The notes beneath the pieces were generated by a model, which had not been told where the DNA came from, ran no database searches, and saw only the letters and a list, made by a program, of their open reading frames with translations. 19,732 nt of DNA from Campylobacterales bacterium (GTDB taxonomy: Bacteria; Campylobacterota_A; Desulfurellia; JAADFJ01). This document shows positions 6,677-14,679 of this stretch, in pieces. A program made the position numbers and the translations under genes. How positions within the stretch are numbered: position 1 is the stretch's first letter; every line of letters begins with the position of its first letter. The stretch is from the NCBI GenBank assembly GCA_027080125.1, contig JALWSW010000126.1, forward strand, positions 1 to 19,732, written 5' to 3'.

Positions 6677-7564
6677 ATGAAAGATCCGTATAAGGTATTG
6701 GGATTGTCGCGAAATGCTTCTGATAACGAGATAAAGGAGGCTTACAGGAAGCTTGCTCGTATGTACCACCCTGATCTTAATCCTGGCAATAAAGAAGCTG
6801 AAACAAGATTTAAGGAGATAAATGAGGCATATCAGATATTGAGCGATAAACAGAAAAAGGCTCAGTATGATCAGTTTGGCGATATCGGAGCCGGAGATTT
6901 TTCCGGATATTCGGGATACCAAAACACTGGTTTCGGGGGTTTCAGATCAGGCTCATTCCGATACACAACAGGGCAGGGAACCTTCAATATAAACGATATT
7001 TTAGGTGATATATTTGGTGGTTCAATGAATTCCTCTACCTTTGGCAACTTTTCCGGTTATTCGGACAGAGCTGCAAAAGGCTCGGATCTGATATACAAAA
7101 TGGATCTTTCGTTTAGAGATGCGGTATTTGGGAAATCGGTAAGTATTTCTATAGGAGGAAAGCATCTGAAGGTAAAAATTCCGCCCGGTGTAAAAGATGG
7201 CGATACGATAAGGGTAAGAGGAAAGGGCAACCCGGGTCCGGGCGGAAGAGGAGATTTAAGAATACGCATTCATGTAATTTCGGATGAGCGTTTTACCGTT
7301 AAAGGGAAGGATCTCTACACAAAAGTGGATGTTCCCTTAGCTACTGCGCTATTCGGCGGTTATGTGAGCGTAAACACCGTTGACGGAAAGGTTAATATCA
7401 AAATTCCTCAAGGTACCAGCGGAGGAAAACTTTTCAGGATAAAAGGTGAAGGTGTTATGGATAAAACCGGGAAAAGAGGGGATTTGTATGCAGAAATAAG
7501 AATCATTATACCAAAATTAAGCTCTAAACAGATGAAAAATCTAAGAGGTGTGCTGAATGAATAA
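6677..7564 (+). CDS. cbpA: DnaJ-class co-chaperone, CbpA type
   Basis: J-domain co-chaperone that stimulates DnaK ATPase and delivers client proteins. The 295 residues match the CbpA size; classical DnaJ is about 370-380. The J domain spans residues 1-65 with HPD at 31-33. A Gly/Phe/Ser-rich linker covers about 68-135, and the substrate-binding C-terminal domains follow from about 140. The CxxCxGxG zinc repeats of true DnaJ are absent, which sets the class. TAGGAG five bases before the ATG supports the start. It overlaps hspR by 8 bp. cbpA-hspR pairing is known in Campylobacter and Helicobacter; neither dnaK nor grpE is present here. Regulation is probably through the HAIR-like site upstream. 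Confidence 0.93.
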   Translation: MKDPYKVLGLSRNASDNEIKEAYRKLARMYHPDLNPGNKEAETRFKEINEAYQILSDKQKKAQYDQFGDIGAGDFSGYSGYQNTGFGGFRSGSFRYTTGQGTFNINDILGDIFGGSMNSSTFGNFSGYSDRAAKGSDLIYKMDLSFRDAVFGKSVSISIGGKHLKVKIPPGVKDGDTIRVRGKGNPGPGGRGDLRIRIHVISDERFTVKGKDLYTKVDVPLATALFGGYVSVNTVDGKVNIKIPQGTSGGKLFRIKGEGVMDKTGKRGDLYAEIRIIIPKLSSKQMKNLRGVLNE

Positions 7565-7931
7565 GGTTTATACTATTGGTGAGGTTGCCCAAATGCTTAA
7601 TGTTCATCCTCAGACGATAAGGGCTTATGAAAACGAAGGCTTTATAAAACCATCAAGAAGCCCCGGCGGATTTCGTTATTTTAGCGATGAGGATATAAAA
7701 CGTCTGAGGTTAATTTTTCTGTTGACAAAGGAACTCGGTGTAAATTTGGCGGGGGTGGAAATTATTTCAAGAATGATTGACCAGATAAACGATATGCACG
7801 CTCAGATAGAATATCTTGTGGATATAATTCGCAAGGAGATAGACAGAAACTATGAATATCACAGATCAAAGGCGCTTGTCCCAAAAGATAGACGTTCGGT
7901 CATACGAATCGAAATAACAGAAGATGATTGA
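7557..7931 (+). CDS. hspR: Heat-shock repressor HspR (MerR family)
   Basis: MerR-type transcriptional repressor of chaperone genes that binds HAIR operators, with DnaK as co-repressor in studied species. The 124 residues match HspR. The N-terminal winged helix-turn-helix (residues 3-70) carries the HspR-typical YTIGEVAQMLNVHPQTIRAYE, followed by SPGGFRYFSDEDIKRL and LTKELGVNLAGVEII, the stretch that separates HspR from general MerR proteins. The rest is a coiled dimerisation helix and a charged tail. It overlaps cbpA by 8 bp at its start and ruvA by 8 bp at its end, implying coupled translation. It probably autoregulates through the site at 6596-6616. Confidence 0.92.
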   Translation: MNKVYTIGEVAQMLNVHPQTIRAYENEGFIKPSRSPGGFRYFSDEDIKRLRLIFLLTKELGVNLAGVEIISRMIDQINDMHAQIEYLVDIIRKEIDRNYEYHRSKALVPKDRRSVIRIEITEDD

Positions 7932-8490
7932 TTCGATAACGGGAAAGGTTGTAAAACTTTTTCCCGGCAGATTGATAGTCCGGATTGGTGCGTTTAATCT
8001 GAATATAGCCGTTCCGTTGACTCTTAGCTCTTCGGTAACACAATCAAGCATTGTGCGGTTATTCACACATATTTTAATTAAAGATGATAAAATAAATATT
8101 ATCGGATTTGGCAGTGAAAAAGAGAGAGATATTTTTTTGGCAATTCAGAAGACTCCGAAGGTCGGACCTAAAACCGCTCTTGCAATATTATCTGCTCTTT
8201 CTGCTGAACAACTGATCGACGCAGTTGAGAGCTCAGATGTAAGCATGCTCTCGGCAATTCCTAAAATCGGAAAAAAAACCGCCGAGCGTATTTTATTTGA
8301 GCTTAAAGGACTAAAAACCGGCGAATCCGGCGAGGTTGCCAGATCAGATCTGTTTTCCGATGCAGTAGGTGCTCTTGTTTCTCTTGGATGCGACAAAAAC
8401 CGATCCGAAAAGGCGGTATCAAAAATTCTTAAAGAAAAAAAAGATGCAGACCTTGAAACATTGATTAAGTCTGCGCTATCGGTGTTGTGA
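7924..8490 (+). CDS. ruvA: Holliday junction DNA helicase subunit RuvA
   Basis: Tetrameric protein that binds Holliday junctions and loads the RuvB motor for branch migration in recombinational repair. The 188 residues fall in the usual range of 185-205. An OB-fold occupies about residues 1-62. Two helix-hairpin-helix motifs follow, with KTPKVGPKTALAIL and SAIPKIGKKTAERIL. A flexible linker leads to the C-terminal three-helix domain that contacts RuvB (about 140-188). The ATG lies inside the 3' end of hspR (8-bp overlap), and the stop overlaps xseA as GTGA. RuvB and RuvC are not in the window, which is unusual because ruvA and ruvB are often adjacent. Confidence 0.95.
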   Translation: MIDSITGKVVKLFPGRLIVRIGAFNLNIAVPLTLSSSVTQSSIVRLFTHILIKDDKINIIGFGSEKERDIFLAIQKTPKVGPKTALAILSALSAEQLIDAVESSDVSMLSAIPKIGKKTAERILFELKGLKTGESGEVARSDLFSDAVGALVSLGCDKNRSEKAVSKILKEKKDADLETLIKSALSVL

Positions 8491-9812
8491 AAAAGATCTG
8501 GACGGTTAGCGAGATTTCAAGCAGCATCAAAGAAACCCTGGAGGCGGAATTTTTTGATGTATCTGTAACCGGCGAGGTAAGCGGTCTGAAATGGCATTCA
8601 AGCGGGCATGTTTATTTTTCGTTGATAGACAAATCCTCCTTTTTGAATGTTGCCTTTTTCAGAAGGTATGCCGACAGACTTTCGTTTGTTCTCAGCGATG
8701 GGATGCGAGTTGTTGCCTCCGGGAATATATCGAGCTACCCGCCAAGAAGCAACTATCAGCTTATCTGCCGCAAAATTGTTCCTGCAGGAGAAGGAGATAA
8801 GCTCGTTGCCTTGATGAACCTCAAACGAAAACTCAAGGAGGAAGGGCTTTTTGAAAAAAGCAGAGCGCTGCCTGAATTTCCAGAGCGGATTGCCGTAATT
8901 ACATCTCCAACAGGAGCGGCAATAGAGGATATCAAATCGGTTTTGGCAAGGCGTTTCGGAGGCATAACGCTGTTCTTGTTTAGTTCGCTGGTTGAAGGTC
9001 CTGATGCCATTGATTCGATAAAGCGCGCAATTAATCGGGTAAAACAGAATATTGAAACGTTGAATTTAGATCTTTTGATTATTGCAAGAGGCGGCGGTTC
9101 CAAGGAAAGTCTTGATCTGTTCAACGACGAAAAAATTGCCCGTCTTGTTTATTCGGTTGAGATACCTGTTGTTTCGGCAATCGGCCATCAGATTGATGAA
9201 ACAGTTGTTGATCTTGTTGCTGACAGACGTGTTGAAACCCCAAGCGCTGCTGCAGAGCTGATATCTCCTGATATAAATGTTATGAAAGCTAAATTCGACG
9301 AGCTAATCGGCAAGTTCAAAAAGAGCGTTGAAACCTTTATCAATCAAAAACGTTCATCCATTGACAATCTGAGCTTAAGGATGTCGCATAAAAGTCTGCT
9401 CAATCTTTTTGATAGCAAGTCTCAAAGAGCCGATTTTGCAATCTACAGCCTTAATACAACATTCAAAGCTCTGTTTTCAGAAAAAAGGGAAAGATATTTT
9501 ACCGCCGCAGGCAGGCTTGAAGCGCTAAAGGCACGTTTTCTTGATAGATATAGAATAAGAATTTATAACCTTGCCATATTGCTTCGCAAGGCTATGATAA
9601 ACTATATAAAACTCAATCAACTCAAACTTTCAAGATTTATGGATATTATAGAGGCGTTATCTCCTGTTGCTACTTTGAAGCGAGGCTATAGCATCACGCT
9701 TAAAAACGGCAGGTTGGCTAAGATAGACGAGATAGAAAAAGGTGATGAGATTGATACCCGTTTTTATAACGGAAGTGTCAAATCAAAAGTCCTTAAGAAG
9801 AATACCCTCTAA
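8487..9812 (+). CDS. xseA: Exodeoxyribonuclease VII large subunit XseA
   Basis: Catalytic large subunit of the single-strand-specific exonuclease VII, used in mismatch and other DNA repair. The 441 residues compare with 456 in E. coli. The N-terminal OB-fold domain spans about residues 1-105. The nuclease core has FPERIAVITSPTGAAIEDI near 131-149, ARGGGS at 200-205 and GHQIDETVVDLVADRR at 233-248. A long helical region follows that normally binds XseB, then the closing LKRGYSITL motif. The GTG start (8487) overlaps the ruvA stop and has no strong ribosome site, so translation is probably coupled. No xseB follows; instead the 3' end overlaps convergent ppx by 30 bp, so the small subunit must be elsewhere. 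Confidence 0.95.
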   Translation: MKKIWTVSEISSSIKETLEAEFFDVSVTGEVSGLKWHSSGHVYFSLIDKSSFLNVAFFRRYADRLSFVLSDGMRVVASGNISSYPPRSNYQLICRKIVPAGEGDKLVALMNLKRKLKEEGLFEKSRALPEFPERIAVITSPTGAAIEDIKSVLARRFGGITLFLFSSLVEGPDAIDSIKRAINRVKQNIETLNLDLLIIARGGGSKESLDLFNDEKIARLVYSVEIPVVSAIGHQIDETVVDLVADRRVETPSAAAELISPDINVMKAKFDELIGKFKKSVETFINQKRSSIDNLSLRMSHKSLLNLFDSKSQRADFAIYSLNTTFKALFSEKRERYFTAAGRLEALKARFLDRYRIRIYNLAILLRKAMINYIKLNQLKLSRFMDIIEALSPVATLKRGYSITLKNGRLAKIDEIEKGDEIDTRFYNGSVKSKVLKKNTL

Positions 9813-10667
9813 CAGTCCTTGATCGCTGACGATTAGCTCGTCATTCCATAGTTTCATGATTTCGGTGAGTATGAGCAATCCTGAAACAAGCAGGTCTTCT
9901 CTTCCTTTCTGAATAACCTTGTATTTATCAAGAATATCTACTGATGGTATTTTTTTTAATTCTCCCAATAGGCTTTCCAGATTATTCAGATTTGTTTTAT
10001 ATCCGTGGATCTTTTCAGAATCGTATCTGTCAAGTCCAAGCAGTATTGCCGCCGCTGAGGTCGGAGTTCCGGCTGTGGCAACCAGCGTCTCCGGCTTATC
10101 TTTATTTAATTTTTCGATTTCCGATTTAATCCATTGTTTTGCTTGAACGATTTGTTTCTCTTTGGGTGGATCTGACAAAAACCGTTCTTTGCATTTGAGC
10201 GCACCTATTTCGATAGAATTGACCTTGGAATTTTGTTCTGTTACTTCAATAATTTCGGTGCTCCCGCCGCCTATATCCACAACCAAAGACGGATATTTTA
10301 CTTTAAGATTTTTTAAGGCACCTGCGGCTGTAAGACTTCCTTCGGTAGCCCCATCAATTATTTTGACCTTAATTCCGGTTGATTTATAGACCTCATCGAT
10401 AAATTTACCTGAATTATCCGCTTCCCTTGCGGCGCTTGTAGCAACTGCTTTTATCTTTTCGGGCGCTATGTTGTATTGGTTCAGGCAGATAGCCGAATAA
10501 TCTTTTAAAATCGAAATTACCCTTTTCATGGCTTTCTCAGTTATGTGTTTATTGCTGGCTTCTCCAAGCCGACCGATTTTCGATATCTTTTTTTTCGGAA
10601 TCAATGTTTTCGAAGATGCTACAAGCATCCGAACGGTGTTTGTTCCAATATCTACAGAAGCTCTCAC
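9783..10667 (-). CDS. Exopolyphosphatase / pppGpp phosphohydrolase, Ppx/GppA family
   Basis: ASKHA-fold enzyme that removes terminal phosphate from polyphosphate or pppGpp; the two activities cannot be separated by sequence here. The start is the GTG at 10667, whose GTGA overlaps the pit stop, giving 294 residues, the size of the two-domain short Ppx/GppA forms. A longer frame open to 11012 is only the antisense-free read-through over pit and has no family similarity there. Phosphate-binding loops DIGTNTVR (6-13) and DIGGGSTE (131-138) are present, as is a Glu at 109 in GATEG, matching the catalytic Glu region. It is the last gene of the phosphate module, and its 3' end overlaps xseA by 30 bp. 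Confidence 0.9.
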   Translation of the reverse strand: MRASVDIGTNTVRMLVASSKTLIPKKKISKIGRLGEASNKHITEKAMKRVISILKDYSAICLNQYNIAPEKIKAVATSAAREADNSGKFIDEVYKSTGIKVKIIDGATEGSLTAAGALKNLKVKYPSLVVDIGGGSTEIIEVTEQNSKVNSIEIGALKCKERFLSDPPKEKQIVQAKQWIKSEIEKLNKDKPETLVATAGTPTSAAAILLGLDRYDSEKIHGYKTNLNNLESLLGELKKIPSVDILDKYKVIQKGREDLLVSGLLILTEIMKLWNDELIVSDQGLLEGILLKDF

Positions 10668-11914
10668 CTGATAAAACCAATTAGATAATAGATAATTGCC
10701 GAAAGTATCATAGCCGCCGGAAGTGTTAAAAACCACGCATAAACTATATCTTTCATAACCGAAAGACGGATTGCTCCGAGACCTCTTGCCATTCCCACCC
10801 CGATTATCGAACCCACCAGAACATGCGTGGTAGAAATAGGAAGGCCGAGTTTGGAAGCTATCAGTATTGTTGTTGCAGCTCCGATTTCTGCAGAAAATCC
10901 TCTCGAAGGTGTCAGATCTGTCAATTTTCTGCCGACCGTAATAATTACTTTGTAGCCAAGCGTTGCAAGTCCGATAACAATACCGGATCCTCCAAACGCC
11001 AGAATCCACCAACTGACCGGAGCGGTTGATGATATGTTGTGAGATTGAATCACCGTAATCATACCGACAAGCGGACCAACCGCATTTGCAACATCGTTTG
11101 CCCCGTGAGCAAAAGCCATATAAGATGCTGTAACAATCTGAAAATATCTGAATATTCTTTCAACAGCCGGCAATCTTCTCCACGGCTTTGCTGTTTTGTC
11201 AACCTTTACTTTCGATAGATATATTCGTGAAAGAACAAATGCGACAAGTCCCAAAGTCAAAGATATAGCCAGCGAATTATATATGGACAGATTCAGATGA
11301 AGATTTTTCAATCCTTTATATACAATCGACATCGAAAGCAGGAATGCAAGATAAAAACTTATGATCGGCATATAACTTTTTGTAGCCAGTACAGGTTCAA
11401 CGCTTCTCAAAATCTTTTTTAGTATAAAGGAGAAAATGATATAAGAGATAATGCCTCCGAAGACGGGAGAAATTATCCAGCTTGCTACGATATGGATTAT
11501 TACATTCCAATGTATCGAGTGAACGCCTCGTGCGATTATGCCGAATCCTACAACTGCCCCAACGATAGAGTGAGTCGTAGAAACAGGCCAGCCAAGCTTT
11601 GTAGCAAAATTGAGCCATATTCCGGCAGCCAATAATGATGAGAGCATGCCATATATATAGTCATTCGGATTTGAGCTGAATATTATCGGATTGATTATTC
11701 CCTTTCCAATAGTCGATGCAACATGATTGCCGGCTAAAATTGCTCCTGAAAACTCAAATATCGCCGCTATTATTATTGCCTGTCTGAAAGAAAGAGAATG
11801 CGAGCCTACTGATGTTCCCATAGCGTTTGCAACATCGTTTGCTCCGATGTTGTATGCCATATAAAAACCGACTATGGATGCAGCGCCTAAGATAAGCAGG
11901 TCGCCGCTGATCAT
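10664..11914 (-). CDS. pit: Inorganic phosphate transporter, PiT family
   Basis: Membrane symporter for inorganic phosphate, usually as a metal-phosphate complex. The 416 residues and the repeated architecture fit PiT. The duplicated signature GANDVANA appears at residues 24-31 and 271-278, and each half also has an STTH motif (VSTTH 111-115; ISTTHVLVGS in the second half). About ten hydrophobic segments are visible, with a hydrophilic stretch at roughly 230-255. The ATG overlaps the stop of the DUF47 gene (ATGA at 11911-11914) and its own stop overlaps ppx (GTGA at 10664-10667). DUF47 next to pit is the standard pairing for low-affinity phosphate uptake. Confidence 0.95.
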   Translation of the reverse strand: MISGDLLILGAASIVGFYMAYNIGANDVANAMGTSVGSHSLSFRQAIIIAAIFEFSGAILAGNHVASTIGKGIINPIIFSSNPNDYIYGMLSSLLAAGIWLNFATKLGWPVSTTHSIVGAVVGFGIIARGVHSIHWNVIIHIVASWIISPVFGGIISYIIFSFILKKILRSVEPVLATKSYMPIISFYLAFLLSMSIVYKGLKNLHLNLSIYNSLAISLTLGLVAFVLSRIYLSKVKVDKTAKPWRRLPAVERIFRYFQIVTASYMAFAHGANDVANAVGPLVGMITVIQSHNISSTAPVSWWILAFGGSGIVIGLATLGYKVIITVGRKLTDLTPSRGFSAEIGAATTILIASKLGLPISTTHVLVGSIIGVGMARGLGAIRLSVMKDIVYAWFLTLPAAMILSAIIYYLIGFIR

Positions 11915-12582
11915 CTTGCCAGAATAAGCCTTATTCTATTGCACATCTTCTCAGCGGCATTTGCCAAACCGCCAATATTCTCAACAATCTTGAGCATCAG
12001 TATAAACTCGGCTTTATTAAACTTGTCCTCATAATCCAATATCGATTTTGTAAGGGCAAATTGAAGCTTGTCGGTATGATGTTCCTGAATGTTTACATCA
12101 TCAAGAAGTTTTGTTATCTCTTCAACTGCAGGACCTCCGAAAGATGATTCGCGCAAAATTTCCAGCTTTTCGACAACCAGACCCGATTTTTTTACAACAT
12201 CAACAGCTTTGTTTTTGAATTCTCTCAACTTTTCCTTGATTTCATCAGGTAAACGTATCTTCTTTATGCTGACAAGAATGCCAATATCCTCAGCCACATC
12301 CGCAATGGAGTCCTGTGCGGATAATATATGAAGGATGTCCTCTCTTGCAACAGGCATCAGAATGCTTCTTGGCATATTAAGTCTTATTTCATCTTTTATT
12401 TTGTCTGCTTCATATTCAAGCTTGCTGCAAAGTTCAGCATCTTTTTTTACCTTGTCGGTATCTTCCGATATGAAAGCATCTATCATCGGATCAACAACAC
12501 CGGCGCATTTAATTACTTTATTCATCATCTCCTGAATGGAGCCAAACGGAGATTTTGTAAATATATTAAATATCATTGCCAT
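11911..12582 (-). CDS. DUF47 / PhoU-like Pit accessory protein
   Basis: All-helical cytoplasmic protein of the DUF47 family (PhoU-related), thought to regulate or support the Pit transporter beside it. The 223 residues are typical. The sequence is rich in charged helices with no membrane segment. The ATG at 12582 is preceded by GAGGA in 12584-12592, inside the mrp coding region. A second in-frame ATG two codons on is possible but less well spaced. The gene overlaps mrp by 17 bp and pit by 4 bp, so the three should be co-translated. Confidence 0.88.
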   Translation of the reverse strand: MAMIFNIFTKSPFGSIQEMMNKVIKCAGVVDPMIDAFISEDTDKVKKDAELCSKLEYEADKIKDEIRLNMPRSILMPVAREDILHILSAQDSIADVAEDIGILVSIKKIRLPDEIKEKLREFKNKAVDVVKKSGLVVEKLEILRESSFGGPAVEEITKLLDDVNIQEHHTDKLQFALTKSILDYEDKFNKAEFILMLKIVENIGGLANAAEKMCNRIRLILAR

Positions 12583-13600
12583 TGTTTTCCTCTATAGCTT
12601 CAACAAGTTTATCCGCTATCTGGTTAAAGATTGTATCCTTGCTGGTTGCCGCAATAGGTTTGCCGGCATCTGCGCCTTCTCTTATTGCCAGATTTATCGG
12701 TATTTCTCCAAGCAGAGGTATGTCAAAATGTTTTGATAGATTTTTTCCACCTCCGGAAGAAAAGATATCGCTTCTTTTTCCGCAATGTGGACAGAGAAAA
12801 TAGCTCATATTCTCTATAACACCTGCTATAGGAACCTTGAGTGATCTGAACATATCCACTGCTTTTATCGCGTCGCTCATTGCAACCTCCTGAGGTGTTG
12901 TAACAATTATTGATGCTGAAATCGGAACCGATTGCGCTAATGTAAGCTGGGCATCGCCGGTTCCCGGAGGCAGGTCAACAATCAGAAAATCAAGCTCGCC
13001 CCATTCAACATCGCTTAAAAGTTGCTGTATTGCCCTGTGAATCAGCGAGCCTCTCCATATGATAGCTTTATCTTTTGGAACCATATTTCCTATGGAAACA
13101 ACCTTGAGATTATAGACCTCTATCGGGACAATCTTTTTTTCCTGATTAACGCTTACAGGATGTCCTTCTATTCCCACCATCGTAGGAATATTCGGACCGT
13201 AGATATCAGCATCCAGCAGTCCCACATTAAATTTTTTTGCCAATGCAATGGCAAGATTCGAGCTCACGGTGGATTTTCCCACTCCTCCTTTACCGCTGGT
13301 AGTAGCGATTATATGTTTGATGTTGGGAGCAAGATTCTTATTTTCTTCCTCTTCCTTTGAAGGTGAATGAACGGTAAAGTTAAGATTTACATCGATAATC
13401 CCATTGACCGATTTTGCCGCAGCGGGGATACTTTTTTTCAAAGTCTCCACAATCTGATTATTTTCGGTTGTAATTTCAGCATCTATTGATGCAATACCGG
13501 ATCTCACCTCGATTTTTTTAATAATACCAAATGATACTATATCTCTTGAGAATCCGGGATACAAAACCGATTTTAACGCATTTAATACTTTTTCTTTCAA
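12566..13600 (-). CDS. mrp: Mrp/NBP35 (ApbC) family iron-sulfur cluster carrier ATPase
   Basis: Cytosolic P-loop ATPase that carries and transfers iron-sulfur clusters. The 344 residues show an N-terminal MIP18/DUF59 domain (about 1-78), a charged linker with EEEEN, then the ParA-like domain with the deviant Walker A GKGGVGKST at 103-111 and the cluster-binding CPHC at 270-273. The start is TTG at 13600, chosen because AAGGAGGAG lies immediately upstream at good spacing; an ATG start does not fit. It follows trpS after a 73-bp gap and overlaps the DUF47 gene. It may supply clusters to proteins such as IlvD, encoded upstream in the same direction, but that link is inferred. Confidence 0.94.
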   Translation of the reverse strand: MKEKVLNALKSVLYPGFSRDIVSFGIIKKIEVRSGIASIDAEITTENNQIVETLKKSIPAAAKSVNGIIDVNLNFTVHSPSKEEEENKNLAPNIKHIIATTSGKGGVGKSTVSSNLAIALAKKFNVGLLDADIYGPNIPTMVGIEGHPVSVNQEKKIVPIEVYNLKVVSIGNMVPKDKAIIWRGSLIHRAIQQLLSDVEWGELDFLIVDLPPGTGDAQLTLAQSVPISASIIVTTPQEVAMSDAIKAVDMFRSLKVPIAGVIENMSYFLCPHCGKRSDIFSSGGGKNLSKHFDIPLLGEIPINLAIREGADAGKPIAATSKDTIFNQIADKLVEAIEENNGNDI

Positions 13601-13617
13601 ACTACTCCTCCTTGTTT

Positions 13618-13632
13618 GGTTTTTTAAAAACC
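13618..13632 (-). promoter_or_regulatory. Inverted repeat just upstream of the mrp ribosome site
   Basis: GGTTTTT (13618-13624) and AAAAACC (13626-13632) are perfect inverted arms around one base, in the 73-bp gap between trpS and mrp and directly before the AAGGAGGAG ribosome site. With a one-base centre it is better viewed as a DNA palindrome than an RNA hairpin. I saw no convincing promoter in this gap, so mrp may be read from upstream. Confidence 0.3.
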
Positions 13633-13673
13633 TAAACCTATCCGATGCATTTTCAATAGATTTTAATGTTGAG

Positions 13674-14675
13674 CTAATCCTGTTTCAAAGGCGAATCTTG
13701 CCCGAAAATGGCGGTTTTGACTCTATTTAGTGTCTTGTTGGCTTTAAGTTTTGCCTTTCTTGTTCCCTCCTGTAATATGTCCAAAATATCGCTTTTTTTG
13801 ATTTCCGCTCGTTTTTTTCTGTATGTCGCGAGAGTTTCATTTATGTTTGAAATCAATATCTTTTTGCATTCTACACATCCAATATCCGCTTTTTTGCAGG
13901 CAATCGAAATCTCGTCGGTTTTTGTTTCTTCGGTAAAGATTCTATGAAGCGTAAAAATGGGACAAATCTCAGGTCTTCCCGGATCGGATCTTCGCTTTCT
14001 CTGCGTATCTGTAAAGCTTTTTCTAATCTTTTTTTCGGTTTCATCCGCACTATCGGACAGATAGATTGCATTGTTATAGGACTTGCTCATTTTTCGTCCG
14101 TCGGTTCCCAGAATTTTTGATACCGGTGCAAGCATCGGTTTAGGTTCTTTGAGAATTTTACTGCCTGCTATATAATTGAATCTTCTGGCAATCCATCTTG
14201 TAATCTCCAAGTGAGGCAGCTGATCGGCTCCAACCGGAACAAATGCTGCATCATAAAGCAATATATCGCTTGACATCAGAACCGGATAGCCAAGAAAGCC
14301 GAATGTCCTAAGATCGCTATCCTTAAGATTTTCAATCTGCTCCTTATATGTAGGATTACGCAAAAGCCATCCCAACGGTGTTATCATAGATAAAAGGAGT
14401 GTCAGTTCCGAATGTGCCGGAATCTCCGATTGGATAAAAAAGGTTGATCTGTGAGGATCAAGTCCGAAAGCAAGCCAATCTTTAACCATCTCTATCGTAT
14501 CTTCAGGAATTTCTTCAGCTTTTGAGAATCCTGTGGTCAACGCATGCAGATCTGCAACAAAAAAATAGCAGTCATAGCCCTCTCCGATCAGTTTTATCCA
14601 GTTTGAAACAGCTCCGTAAAGATTTCCCAGATGCAGTTTTCCCGTCGGTCTCATACCGCTTAAAACATTTTTCAT
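13674..14675 (-). CDS. trpS: Tryptophanyl-tRNA synthetase
   Basis: Class I aminoacyl-tRNA synthetase that charges tRNA-Trp. The 333 residues match bacterial TrpRS (about 325-350). The HIGH-type motif reads HLGN at 15-18 (GKLHLGNLYGAV). The KMSKS motif is exact at 195-199 in GTDGRKMSKSYNN. The ATG at 14675 follows the M50 stop by only 4 bp with a weak GGGAT ribosome site. The gene lies in a run with leuS and ilvD, a second tRNA synthetase in the same direction. No leader peptide or T-box is present between it and the protease gene. Confidence 0.96.
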   Translation of the reverse strand: MKNVLSGMRPTGKLHLGNLYGAVSNWIKLIGEGYDCYFFVADLHALTTGFSKAEEIPEDTIEMVKDWLAFGLDPHRSTFFIQSEIPAHSELTLLLSMITPLGWLLRNPTYKEQIENLKDSDLRTFGFLGYPVLMSSDILLYDAAFVPVGADQLPHLEITRWIARRFNYIAGSKILKEPKPMLAPVSKILGTDGRKMSKSYNNAIYLSDSADETEKKIRKSFTDTQRKRRSDPGRPEICPIFTLHRIFTEETKTDEISIACKKADIGCVECKKILISNINETLATYRKKRAEIKKSDILDILQEGTRKAKLKANKTLNRVKTAIFGQDSPLKQD

Positions 14676-14679
14676 ATTT

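Noticed and set aside
10668..11012. N-terminal extension of the Ppx/GppA frame, giving 409 residues
   Set aside because: The added residues are low-complexity sequence from another frame of pit, and the GTG at 10667 gives the canonical start (VRASVDIGTNT) with GTGA coupling to pit.
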